From JAXMAO01 sp046350375 (lineage in GTDB: Bacteria; Planctomycetota; Phycisphaerae; UBA1845; UTPLA1): 15,345 bases of DNA. The stretch covers positions 1-15,345 of the forward strand of contig JAXMAO010000018.1 of assembly GCA_046350375.1 (NCBI GenBank), read 5' to 3'. Made by a program: the position numbers and the translations under genes. Positions 6,603-13,893 of the stretch are shown one piece after another. Positions within the stretch are counted from its first letter, which is position 1. Each line of letters starts with the position of its first letter. The notes below the pieces were generated by a model. It made no database searches. It had not been told where the DNA came from and saw nothing but the letters and a program-made list of their open reading frames with translations.

Positions 6603-8858
6603 ATGCCTTCGGAGCTGATTGGCAAGCCGATCAATCGCGTGGACGGCCGCCTCAAGGTCACCGGCGCGGCTCACTACGCCGCCGACGCCCGGCCCGGCGG
6701 GCTGGCTTGCGCCGTCATCGTCCCGTCGCCGATCGCCCGCGGACAGATCGAAACGCTCGACCGCGCCCCCGCGGCTTCCGCTCCCGGCGTGCTCGCAGTC
6801 CTCTCGCACGAGAACGCCCCCAAGCTCACCATGCCCAAGGCCGACTTCATGGCCGGCGGCATCTTCGGCGAGTCGCGCCTGCCGCTGTCCGACCGCGAAA
6901 TTCACTACGCCGGCCAGGCGATCGCCGTGGTCGTCGCCGACAGCTGGCCGCGCGCCGTGCACGCCGCCAGCCTGGTCCGCGCCACGTTCCGATCTCAGCC
7001 GCCGCGCCTGATGAGCGAGAAGACCGCCCCCGCCATGGAGGCCCCCAGCGAACACTTCGGCGAGCCGCTGCAATACGCGCGCGGCGACGTGGACGCGGCG
7101 CTGCAGGCCGCCGCCCAGACGCCGCCCGCCGCAAACGGTGCGGCCGGCATCGTCCGCCTCGATGCGACCTACACCACGCCCGCCGAGGTCCACAACCCCA
7201 TGGAGCCCTCGGCCACCACCGCCGTCTGGGCCGGCGACGCGCTGACAATCTACGACTCCACCCAGTGGATCACCGGCATCCAGGCCGTCATGGCCGAGGC
7301 CTTCGGCATCCCCCGCGACCAGGTCCACATCGTCTGTCCATTTCTGGGCGGCGCCTTCGGCTGCAAGGCCTTCATCTGGCCCCATGCCCTGCTCGCCGCG
7401 ATGGCAGCCAAGGTCGTCCAGCGCCCGGTCCGCCTGGCGCTGTCGCGCGCCGCGATGTTCTGGAGCGCCGGCCACCGCCCGCCCGCCGAGCAGAAGCTCA
7501 CCCTCGTCGCGAAACGCGACGGCCGGCTGACCGCCATCCATCACGAAACCACCCATCACACCTCGCAGGTCAACGACTACGTCGAGCCCTGCGGACTGAC
7601 CACTTCGCGCCTGCTCTACGCCTGCGAGAACGTCCGCACGCCCCACCACCTCATCCGCGCCGACGTGCCGCCCCCCACCTTCATGCGCGCCCCAGGCGAA
7701 ACACCCGGCCTGTTCGCCCTCGAATCGGCCCTCGACGAGCTCGCCGACCAGCTCAGCCTCGACCCGCTCGAACTCCGCCGCGTCAACCTCGCAAAGGTCC
7801 ACCCGCCCACCGGCCGGCCGTGGTCGAGCAACCATCTCGACGAGTGCTATCGCATCGGCGCCGAGCGCTTCGGCTGGAAAGACCGCAAGCCGCAGCCGCG
7901 GACGATGCACGCCGGCGGCGAGCTGATCGGCTGGGGCATGGCCACCGCCACCTTTCCCGGCTTCAAGTTCATGGCGTCGGCCAGCCTGCGCCTCGACGCC
8001 GGCGGCCGCGTCACCGCCGCCAGCGCCACGCACGACCTGGGCACCGGCGCCTACACTGTCTTCACGCAGACCGCCGCCGACGCCCTCGGCCTCCCGGTCG
8101 AGCGCGTCACCTTCGAGCTGGGCGATTCGCGCCTCCGCCCGCCCCGGTCGCCGGCAGGTCGAACTCGACCGCCACCGTCAACGACGCCATCCGCCGCCGC
8201 CCGCAACCTGGTCGCCGAACTGGCCAAGCTGGCCGTTGCCGACAAGGCATCGCCGCTCTTCGGGCTCTCGGCCGACGCCCTCTCGTCGACCAGCGGCCGG
8301 CTCTTCGTCACCGCCGAGCCGGGTCGCGGCGAGCCGATCGAGGCCATCGTCAAACGCGCCAAGCGTGAATCGGTCGAAGCCCGCGGCAGCAGCGCCCCCG
8401 GGCCGGAGCAGGCCAAGTACGCCTTCCAGTCCTTCGGCGCGCACTTCTGCGAGGTCCGCGTCGACGAGGGGCTGGGCCGCGTCCGCGTCGCGCGGCACGT
8501 CGCCGTGATGGACGTCGGCCGCGTCATCAACCACAAGACCGCCACCAGCCAGGTCCGCGGCGCAGTCGTCATGGGCATCGGCCAGGCGCTGCTCGAGCGC
8601 ACCGCGTGGGACCCGCACACCGGCCGCTGCCTCAACGACAACCTCGGCGACTACCTCCTGCCCGTCTGCGCCGACGTGCCCGACATCGACGTGGTCTTCA
8701 TCGATCAGCCCGATCCGCACATCAACGAGCTCGGCTGCCGCGGCGTCGGCGAGATCGGCATCACCGGCGTCGCCGCGGCCATCGCCAACGCCCTCTTCCA
8801 CGCCACCGGCCGGCGAATCCGCGACCTGCCCATCACCCTCGACAAGCTGCTGGGTTAG
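6603..8858 (+). CDS. paoC: aldehyde oxidoreductase, molybdenum cofactor subunit (PaoC/YagR-like), with internal shifted segment
   Basis: The catalytic large subunit of the PaoABC-type molybdenum hydroxylase. The 751-residue product begins IGKPINRVDGRLKVTGAAHY, the standard domain start. It has the molybdopterin-contacting GGAFGCK (249-255), MRAPGE (near 360), and the catalytic glutamate E717 in RGVGEIGITG near the C-terminus. The ATG at 6603 has GGAG upstream; longer readings run through the repeat region and are rejected. Anomaly: residues about 512-533 (8136-8201) read as Pro/Arg-rich nonsense, while the -1 frame of the same bases encodes PAPVAGRSNSTATVNDAI, the expected cofactor-binding loop. 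The normal frame resumes at RNLVAELAKLA. This implies one base lost near 8133-8141 and one gained near 8192-8201. If real, the enzyme may be inactive; if a sequence error, the gene is intact. Confidence 0.9.
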   Translation: MPSELIGKPINRVDGRLKVTGAAHYAADARPGGLACAVIVPSPIARGQIETLDRAPAASAPGVLAVLSHENAPKLTMPKADFMAGGIFGESRLPLSDREIHYAGQAIAVVVADSWPRAVHAASLVRATFRSQPPRLMSEKTAPAMEAPSEHFGEPLQYARGDVDAALQAAAQTPPAANGAAGIVRLDATYTTPAEVHNPMEPSATTAVWAGDALTIYDSTQWITGIQAVMAEAFGIPRDQVHIVCPFLGGAFGCKAFIWPHALLAAMAAKVVQRPVRLALSRAAMFWSAGHRPPAEQKLTLVAKRDGRLTAIHHETTHHTSQVNDYVEPCGLTTSRLLYACENVRTPHHLIRADVPPPTFMRAPGETPGLFALESALDELADQLSLDPLELRRVNLAKVHPPTGRPWSSNHLDECYRIGAERFGWKDRKPQPRTMHAGGELIGWGMATATFPGFKFMASASLRLDAGGRVTAASATHDLGTGAYTVFTQTAADALGLPVERVTFELGDSRLRPPRSPAGRTRPPPSTTPSAAARNLVAELAKLAVADKASPLFGLSADALSSTSGRLFVTAEPGRGEPIEAIVKRAKRESVEARGSSAPGPEQAKYAFQSFGAHFCEVRVDEGLGRVRVARHVAVMDVGRVINHKTATSQVRGAVVMGIGQALLERTAWDPHTGRCLNDNLGDYLLPVCADVPDIDVVFIDQPDPHINELGCRGVGEIGITGVAAAIANALFHATGRRIRDLPITLDKLLG

Positions 8859-8874
8859 CCCGCGCCGCGCCGCG

Positions 8875-8902
8875 TTCGCCCGCCGCGGCGGCGTGCTATG
8901 AT
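8875..8902 (+). promoter_or_regulatory. predicted promoter for tRNA-Arg (and perhaps fur)
   Basis: TTCGCC (8875-8880), a 16-base spacer, then TATGAT (8897-8902). The expected start near 8909 leaves about 67 bases of leader before the tRNA. The -35 is weak but the -10 matches the type repeated before other genes here. No other promoter-like pair is visible before fur, so both genes may depend on it. Confidence 0.45.
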
Positions 8903-8975
8903 GCCGACGCACCGGCCGATCGCGCCGCCGGGCCGCGCGAGGCCTGCCCGTGGCCCGCACCGGCGAGCGACAGCG

Positions 8976-9049
8976 GCGCCCGTAGCTCAGTCGGACAGAG
9001 CAGTGGATTTCTAATCCACCGGTCGCAGGTTCGAATCCTGCCGGGCGCG
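8976..9049 (+). tRNA. tRNA-Arg, anticodon TCT
   Basis: A full cloverleaf of 74 bases can be paired by hand. Acceptor stem: GCGCCCG (8976-8982) with CGGGCGC (9042-9048), discriminator G9049. D stem: GCTC with GAGC. Anticodon stem: GTGGA (9003-9007) with TCCAC (9015-9019), around a loop whose central bases 9010-9012 are TCT, reading AGA (and possibly AGG) arginine codons. T stem: GCAGG (9025-9029) with CCTGC (9037-9041), around TTCGAAT. CCA is not encoded, so it must be added after 3' trimming. AGA is rare in the surrounding genes. The fur reading frame begins at the very next base. Confidence 0.97.
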
Positions 9050-9592
9050 ATGGGCAACGTTCCGCGTGACCGAATGGCCAAGGCCGCCAGCGACGAAACC
9101 ATCCGCAGCGCCGAGGTCGTCTTCCGCGACTATCTCCGCAGTCGCGGGCAGAAATTCACCGACGAACGCCGCGAACTGCTCCGCGCCATCATGCGCATGG
9201 ACGAACACGTCGAGGCCGAGCGGCTGCTGCTCGCCTTGCGCGAATCGGGCAGTCGCGTCGGCAAGGCCACCATCTACCGCACCCTGCCGCTGCTGGTCGC
9301 CTGCGGAGTCGTCAAGCCGGTTCAACTCGCCAGCGACCGAGTCCACTACGAGCACACCTTCGGCCAGGACCCGCACGACCACATGCTCTGCCGGCGCTGC
9401 GGCCGCATCATCGAGTTCGACGCCGCCGACGTCGTCCGCCTGCGCAGCGAACTGGCGCGGCAACACCGCTTCCACGCGCTGTCGCATCGGCTGCAGATCA
9501 TCGGATTGTGCGAACCGTGTCTGAAGAGCTGTCCGGCCGGCGGGCCGCGACCGACGAGCACGGCGCGCCGTCGCCGGACGGCGAGCAAGTAG
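9050..9592 (+). CDS. Fur family metal-responsive repressor
   Basis: A ferric-uptake-regulator family DNA-binding protein. Numbered from the second ATG (9074; 172 residues), the winged helix is at about 15-90, with RGQKFTDERRELLRAI (24-39) and the recognition helix VGKATIYRTLPLLVACGVV (62-80). The dimerisation and metal region has H91 and E93 (HYEH), then HDHMLCRRCG (101-110), giving the C106/C109 pair, and C146/C149 in GLCEPC. These two CxxC pairs form the structural zinc site of many Fur proteins. Sensory specificity (iron, zinc or peroxide) cannot be told. A basic C-terminal tail follows C149. Two starts are possible: ATG 9050, immediately after the tRNA, or ATG 9074 in the same frame. Neither has a Shine-Dalgarno sequence. 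A hairpin (AGCCCG/CGGGCT) begins at the stop codon. Confidence 0.92.
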   Translation: MGNVPRDRMAKAASDETIRSAEVVFRDYLRSRGQKFTDERRELLRAIMRMDEHVEAERLLLALRESGSRVGKATIYRTLPLLVACGVVKPVQLASDRVHYEHTFGQDPHDHMLCRRCGRIIEFDAADVVRLRSELARQHRFHALSHRLQIIGLCEPCLKSCPAGGPRPTSTARRRRTASK

Positions 9593-9625
9593 CCCGAGGG
9601 ACCGCGCGAACGGTCTCCGCGGGCT
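9591..9625 (+). terminator. hairpin at the end of fur, possible terminator
   Basis: AGCCCG (9591-9596) pairs with CGGGCT (9620-9625), and inside it GACCG (9600-9604) pairs with CGGTC (9611-9615) around the loop CGCGAA. The stem overlaps the fur stop codon. No T-run follows, so intrinsic termination is uncertain; it may only protect the mRNA end. Confidence 0.35.
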
Positions 9626-9681
9626 GATCGCGACGGCGATCGAAACCCGCGCGTCTCGCGCTGATAGGCGAGCTGGCCGCC

Positions 9682-9765
9682 TTAGCAGAGCGCGGCGTAG
9701 GTGAAAAAGGCGAGCGTCAGGATCTTCGCACGAGCCAACAGGAATCGTTCAACGGCGAGCAACAT
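9682..9765 (-). CDS. possible 27-residue hydrophobic peptide
   Basis: ATG 9765 is preceded by the purine-rich run GGGGGAGAGG within 3-13 bases, one of the strongest ribosome binding sites in the window. The 27 codons encode MLLAVERFLL followed by ARAKILTLAFFTYAALC and TAA. The stretch KILTLAFFTYAAL is hydrophobic enough for a single membrane segment, with basic residues before it. The same frame is open back to an ATG at 9855 (57 codons), but that start has no ribosome binding site. I do not recognise the product. The minus-strand orientation and the palindrome upstream suggest its own control; a regulatory link to the adjacent fur is a guess. Confidence 0.4.
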   Translation of the reverse strand: MLLAVERFLLARAKILTLAFFTYAALC

Positions 9766-9820
9766 TGCCTCTCCCCCTCGCTCGACCTCCACCCAAGCGG
9801 GTCGAGCACGAATCTCCGAG

Positions 9821-9832
9821 GCAACATGTTGC
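9821..9832. promoter_or_regulatory. 12-bp perfect palindrome, possible operator
   Basis: GCAACATGTTGC is its own reverse complement. It lies about 56 bases upstream of the small minus-strand ORF. Related half-sites, GCAAC or TTGCAA, recur nearby at 9834 and about 9893-9910. It does not resemble the A/T-rich Fur box. The binding protein, if any, is unknown. Confidence 0.3.
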
Positions 9833-10070
9833 AAGGTATGCACCGCGTGGCGCATGGCGAGTGTCCGCGGAAAATCAGACCCAAGTCATCGTCGCAACTC
9901 CTTTTGCAACAGACCGATAACAGAATTCGCACCCTGCCGGCTGGCGCGATTCTAACGCCGCGATGCCGGCGATGCACGCAAAAACTCACAGCCGCGCCGC
10001 AACTGCTTGAGCCGCCGCGACTAGCGCCGCCGTTTGCCCGCCGAAGCGCAGCGCACCGTGCCGCGTCAGC

Positions 10071-11723
10071 CTACTGCCCCTTCGCAACGCACAGACAGCT
10101 CGCGCCGATCTTCACATCTGCGCGCGCCCACGTCGTCCGGAACCGCGCCTGCACCGCCTCCGCGTCCGCCACGCGCCCCTGCGACCGGAGGCTCCGCCCC
10201 AGGCCGAACAGCGCCCAGCCGTTCTCCGGCCAGCGCTCCAGGTCGGCGCGGAACACCTGCTCGGCCTCGGCCTGCCTTCCCGCGTCTTCGAGAATCGCCC
10301 CCAGCGTGTGCCGCACCGGCTGGATCCACTCCGGCGGCTCCATGTAGAGCAGCCTGTCCTCGCGTTCGACCGCGTCGCGCAGGCTCGCGACCGCCGCGTC
10401 GATCTTTCCTTCGCGATAGGCGATCTCGCCGTCGAGCACGCCGCGCGCAATCTCGAGCACGTCGTGGGCGCGGTTGATCGCCATCAGCGCGTCGGCCGGC
10501 ACGGCCCGCGCCGCGGCGGCGAATCGCTCGCGCTCGCGCCCGGCGGCCGGCAGGTCGCCCTTGGCGGCCTGCGCCACGCCGCGCGTGAAGTGATACAGCG
10601 CGGTCGTGATCGGCAGCTGCGCCGGCGGCGGCGGCTCGCGCAGCAGGTCGTCCCACCGGCCAAAGCGCATCAGCACGTCGAGCACGATCGCGGCATACGG
10701 GTCGATCAACGGCGCCTGGGTGCGCACAAACTCCGCCGGCACGCTCGCCAGCATGTCGCGCGCCGCCCGCAGCGCCACCGCGCTGCGACCCTCCATCATC
10801 GAGGCGAACGACAGGAAGTGATGGTTGTGCGCCATGTAGACGTGATAGAAGCCGGTCGGCGGAACCAGCCGGCCAAACCGCTGGTCGGCGGCGATGGCGG
10901 CGACGTTCTGATCGGCGGCGGCCGCCCAGTGGCCGACTCGCACGTCGATGTGGGCCGGCATGTGCACCAGGTGACCGGCGTCCGGCGCGAGCGTGCGCAG
11001 CACGTCGGCGGCGGCCATCGCGCGCCGCGGCCGCGGGGACGCCTCGACCGCGTGAATGTAAAGGTGCGTCGCCCCGGGGTGTCGCGGATGGCGCGCCAGG
11101 ACCCCCTCCAGCACGGCGATGATCTCGCTGGCCCGCCCCTTCGGCTGGCCGTCGCGGGTCCACAGGTCCCACGGCTGCAAGTCCATCAGCGCCTCGGCGT
11201 AGAGCACGCCGACATCCGGGTCGTCCCGATGGGCCGCAAAGACCTTCCCCATCGCGTCGGCATACGCCGCATCGAGCGAACGGCGATCGGCCTGGAAGTT
11301 GGCGCTGTACCGCGCCGCCGCCGCCTCGATCAGCGCGCGCTCCAGCGGCGTGGCGTGCGCGGCCCGGCGCCGCGCCTGTGCGATCGCGTCCCACGCCGCC
11401 CGCGCCCGCTCGGGCGGAACGACCGGGTTGTTGATGTGCGGCCCGCTGCACAGCGCAATGCCCCACCACGCCATGGCGCACTGGGGATCGAGCCGCGCGG
11501 CCTCTGCAAACGAGCGGATCGCCTGGTCATGATTGAAGCCGAACATCCACACCATCGCCTGGTCGAAATAGCGCTGCGCAGGCTCGCCCTGCACGCTGGC
11601 GACTCGGTGATACGGCCCCAGCCCCGAAAAGAGCGGCGCCGGCCCGGCATGCGGTGCGCCGCAGCCCGCGGCGAAGGCGACCAGGGCCGAGGAAACAACG
11701 ATTCGACGACGCGGTGCGGACAT
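10071..11723 (-). CDS. TPR-repeat protein, probable lipoprotein or secreted
   Basis: A 550-residue protein with several tetratricopeptide-like helical pairs, such as FDQAMVWMFGFNHDQAIRSF followed by AEAARLDPQCAMAWWGIAL near the N-terminus and AGRQAEAEQVFRADLERWPE near the C-terminus. Blocks in the middle (GATHLYIHAVEASP, GHLVHMPAHIDVRVG, YMAHNHHFLSFASMMEGRS) are characteristic of a widespread uncharacterised TPR family of this length; the His-rich segments are conserved there but their role is unknown to me. The N-terminus has a basic start (PRRR), a hydrophobic stretch and C21 in AAGC, a loose lipobox, so the protein is probably exported and perhaps lipidated. Start ATG 11723 has AAGGAG at 8 bases. 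It diverges from glyS. Scaffolding is likely; an enzymatic role is not shown. Confidence 0.82.
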   Translation of the reverse strand: MSAPRRRIVVSSALVAFAAGCGAPHAGPAPLFSGLGPYHRVASVQGEPAQRYFDQAMVWMFGFNHDQAIRSFAEAARLDPQCAMAWWGIALCSGPHINNPVVPPERARAAWDAIAQARRRAAHATPLERALIEAAAARYSANFQADRRSLDAAYADAMGKVFAAHRDDPDVGVLYAEALMDLQPWDLWTRDGQPKGRASEIIAVLEGVLARHPRHPGATHLYIHAVEASPRPRRAMAAADVLRTLAPDAGHLVHMPAHIDVRVGHWAAAADQNVAAIAADQRFGRLVPPTGFYHVYMAHNHHFLSFASMMEGRSAVALRAARDMLASVPAEFVRTQAPLIDPYAAIVLDVLMRFGRWDDLLREPPPPAQLPITTALYHFTRGVAQAAKGDLPAAGRERERFAAAARAVPADALMAINRAHDVLEIARGVLDGEIAYREGKIDAAVASLRDAVEREDRLLYMEPPEWIQPVRHTLGAILEDAGRQAEAEQVFRADLERWPENGWALFGLGRSLRSQGRVADAEAVQARFRTTWARADVKIGASCLCVAKGQ

Positions 11724-11840
11724 CGCGTGAACTCCTTTTCGCAGTGATGAAGGTGTACGAGTCGAACACTCTAACGCGCCGGCCCGCGCGGCCATACTCG
11801 ATATCGCCGCCAGCGGCACGATCGACCTGCGGCCACCGCC

Positions 11841-11869
11841 TTTGCCGGCCGCGCCAGCGGCCCTATCAT
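11841..11869 (+). promoter_or_regulatory. predicted promoter of glyS
   Basis: TTTGCC or TTGCCG (11841-11847), a 16- or 17-base spacer, and TATCAT (11864-11869), pointing to a start near 11876 and a leader of about 70 bases. The -10 is identical to those before paoA and the beta-helix gene. The divergent TPR gene begins 118 bases upstream of the -35; I found no convincing promoter for it. Confidence 0.5.
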
Positions 11870-11947
11870 GCCGCGTTCGACTTTGCACGGCGATCGCGGC
11901 GACGGCGCCGCGGCCCGCCGGGAACGCGAGTCGCAGCGGACACGCTC

Positions 11948-13585
11948 ATGGCGAACCCCACCGCGTCGAAAATGGACAAGATCGTCGCGCTCTGCAAGCG
12001 GCGCGGCTTCATCTTTCAGTCGAGCGAGATCTACGGCGGCATCAACGGCTTCTGGGACTACGGCCCGCTCGGCGTCGAGCTGAAACGTAACATCAAGGAG
12101 GCCTGGTGGCAGGACATGGTGCGCAACCCGCCGGCCGGCCCCGACGGCCGCGAGGTGCAGATGGTCGGCGTGGATTGCTCGATCATCATGAACCCGAAGG
12201 TGTGGGAGGCGAGCGGGCATGCGACGGGGTTTGCGGATCCGATGGTGGAGTGTGGAGAGTGTCAGGGGAGATTCCGAGCGGACAAAGTTTTTTTCTTTCA
12301 GGCGTCGGTCGTGCCGCCGGCCCTTGCGCAGTTTTGCCAAGTCTGCGCCGTTGAAGCAGATTCGGTCGAAGAAGCCGAGGAGCTCTACAAGGCCGAGATC
12401 AGTAGATTTGCTCGCAAGAACAACGTTATTGACTTCAAGGGTGAGCTGCAAACTGGTATGCTGCCTCGCGCCATCGGTTTCCGGCAAATCCGAGGAGAGC
12501 GCGGGGAAGCTGTTGAATATCAACCGCCCGTGCGAGCGGATAACGAGACGTTTTTCCAAAATGACCAGGCCTACAGTGCGGTATGGCCATGCCCCCGATG
12601 CAAGAACATTGGATCACTGACCGCGCCTCGCAGATTCAATCTGATGTTCAAGTCTCATGCGGGAGCTATGGAAACTAGCGCTGACGAAGTGTTCCTTCGC
12701 CCCGAGACCGCCCAAGGCATCTTCGTCAACTTCAAGAACGTCTGCGACTCGACCCGCGTCAAGATTCCCTTCGGCATCGCCCAGGTCGGCAAGGCCTTTC
12801 GCAACGAGATCAACCCGCGCAACTACACCTTCCGCTCGCGCGAGTTCGAGCAGATGGAGATCGAGTTCTTCTGCCACGACAAGGACGCCATGAAATGGTG
12901 GGAGTGGTGGCGCGACACGCGCATCAACTGGTACAAGTCGCTCGGCCTCGCCAGCGACCACCTCCGCCCGCGCAACCAGACCGACAAGGAGCTGGCCCAC
13001 TATTCCAAGGCCTGCACCGACATTGAGTACCTGTTCCCCTTCTCCGACGAGCCGCAGGAACTGGAAGGCGTCGCCCATCGCGGCTGCTTCGACCTCACGC
13101 AGCACGCCCAGCACAGCGGCAAGGACCTCACCTACTTCGACGACGAGAGCAAGGAACGCTTCCTGCCCACCGTCATCGAGCCGTCGGCCGGCGCCGACCG
13201 CGCCGCCCTGGCCTTCATCTGCGAGGCCTACACCGAAGACCCCGCGCGCCCCAGCCCGGAGCTGATGAAATTCCACCCGCGCCTCGCGCCCATCAAGGCC
13301 GCCATCTTCCCGCTGGTGAACAAGGATGGCCTGCCCGAGGTCGCCGAGCCGATCTTCCGCGCCGTGAAAAAACTCTGGCCCGCCCAGTACGACCCCAAGG
13401 CCAGCATCGGCAAGCGCTACGCCCGCATGGACGAGGCCGGCACCCCCTTCTGCTTCACCATTGACGGCCAGACCAAGGAAGACAACACCGTCACCGTCCG
13501 CGACCGCGACACGGGCGCCCAGCAGCGGATCGACAAGGGCCGGGTGGTCGAATTCCTGCGCGACAAGCTGTCGTCGTCGACGTAG
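11948..13585 (+). CDS. glyS: glycyl-tRNA synthetase (dimeric alpha2 type)
   Basis: Charges tRNA-Gly with glycine. The 545-residue class II synthetase is of the single-chain homodimeric type. YGGINGFWDYGPLGVELKRN (29-48) is the N-terminal glycine-site signature; LRPETAQGIFVNFKN (250-264) and GKAFRNEINPRNYTFRSREF (281-300) hold motif 2, with EQMEIEFF after it; VIEPSAGADRAALAFI (409-424) is motif 3. The C-terminal 110 residues form the anticodon-binding domain. An insertion between motifs 1 and 2 carries cysteine pairs C102/C105, C130/C133 and C215/C218, likely a zinc-binding module. ATG 11948 fits the family start; the frame is open upstream without similarity, and there is no clear Shine-Dalgarno. 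Codons of residues about 88-250 differ sharply from the rest of the gene, with many A/T-ending codons. Confidence 0.95.
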   Translation: MANPTASKMDKIVALCKRRGFIFQSSEIYGGINGFWDYGPLGVELKRNIKEAWWQDMVRNPPAGPDGREVQMVGVDCSIIMNPKVWEASGHATGFADPMVECGECQGRFRADKVFFFQASVVPPALAQFCQVCAVEADSVEEAEELYKAEISRFARKNNVIDFKGELQTGMLPRAIGFRQIRGERGEAVEYQPPVRADNETFFQNDQAYSAVWPCPRCKNIGSLTAPRRFNLMFKSHAGAMETSADEVFLRPETAQGIFVNFKNVCDSTRVKIPFGIAQVGKAFRNEINPRNYTFRSREFEQMEIEFFCHDKDAMKWWEWWRDTRINWYKSLGLASDHLRPRNQTDKELAHYSKACTDIEYLFPFSDEPQELEGVAHRGCFDLTQHAQHSGKDLTYFDDESKERFLPTVIEPSAGADRAALAFICEAYTEDPARPSPELMKFHPRLAPIKAAIFPLVNKDGLPEVAEPIFRAVKKLWPAQYDPKASIGKRYARMDEAGTPFCFTIDGQTKEDNTVTVRDRDTGAQQRIDKGRVVEFLRDKLSSST

Positions 13586-13717
13586 CCGTCGTCGCCGTAG
13601 CAATTCCACTGCCCGCACGATCCGCCCGGCCGCGCTCGATTCAAGCCCGCAAAGAGCCCGCGCTCGTCGGGCGAAGAGCCTTTCCGGTTACGCCAAAGAT
13701 CCTGTCTTGCCCTCAGC

Positions 13718-13779
13718 ATCTCGGCGACGCGAGATCAGCAAGTAGACATAGCTTCCAGACGAGCGCCCGCGTGGCGCTC
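13718..13779. terminator. two tandem hairpins downstream of glyS
   Basis: ATCTCG (13718-13723) pairs with CGAGAT (13730-13735) around a 6-base loop. GAGCGCC (13761-13767) pairs with GGCGCTC (13773-13779) around CGCGT. Neither has a following T-run. They lie 130-195 bases past the glyS stop and before the next promoter, a reasonable place for transcript ends, but termination is only inferred. Confidence 0.3.
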
Positions 13780-13893
13780 AATGGTCCGTGCCCCGCGCCG
13801 ATGGGGCGATAACGTGGCCGTTCGGCCGATCGCGGGCGCCAGCGCACACCCGGCCGAGCGTCGAACCGCGCCGCCGCGTTTTTCGACAAATCC

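Larger units (their letters stand above)
9593..10070. other. gene-poor region between fur and the TPR gene
   Basis: About 480 bases with no large gene I trust. Contents seen: the fur end hairpin; a 27-codon minus-strand ORF with a strong ribosome binding site (9682-9765); a perfect 12-bp palindrome GCAACATGTTGC (9821-9832); a minus-strand AAAAGGAG followed after 8 bases by ATG ACT TGG GTC TGA (9889-9875), a four-codon ORF; and TAGAAT on the minus strand at 9954-9949 as a possible -10 without a clear -35. This DNA is visibly less GC-rich than the coding parts. The overlapping 80- to 90-codon ORFs on both strands look like chance. Confidence 0.5.

Noticed and set aside
5121..8033. 970-codon open frame on the minus strand opposite paoA-paoC
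   Set aside because: It is antisense to three well-recognised genes, has a composition typical of GC-rich shadow frames (runs of G, A, R, V, D) and no family signature.
8976..9049. tRNA as attachment site of an integrated element
   Set aside because: No integrase, no partial tRNA repeat downstream in the window, and the flanking genes look native.
9717..9989. 90-codon minus-strand frame with many cysteines
   Set aside because: Cysteines are not in any recognisable spacing, the start has no ribosome binding site, and it overlaps the better supported small ORF in another frame.
10308..11747. 479-codon plus-strand frame opposite the TPR gene
   Set aside because: Arg/His/Gln-rich shadow of a convincing TPR coding sequence; no motif or ribosome binding site.
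12614..13618. 334-codon minus-strand frame opposite glyS
   Set aside because: Antisense to conserved synthetase motifs 2 and 3; composition is that of a shadow frame.
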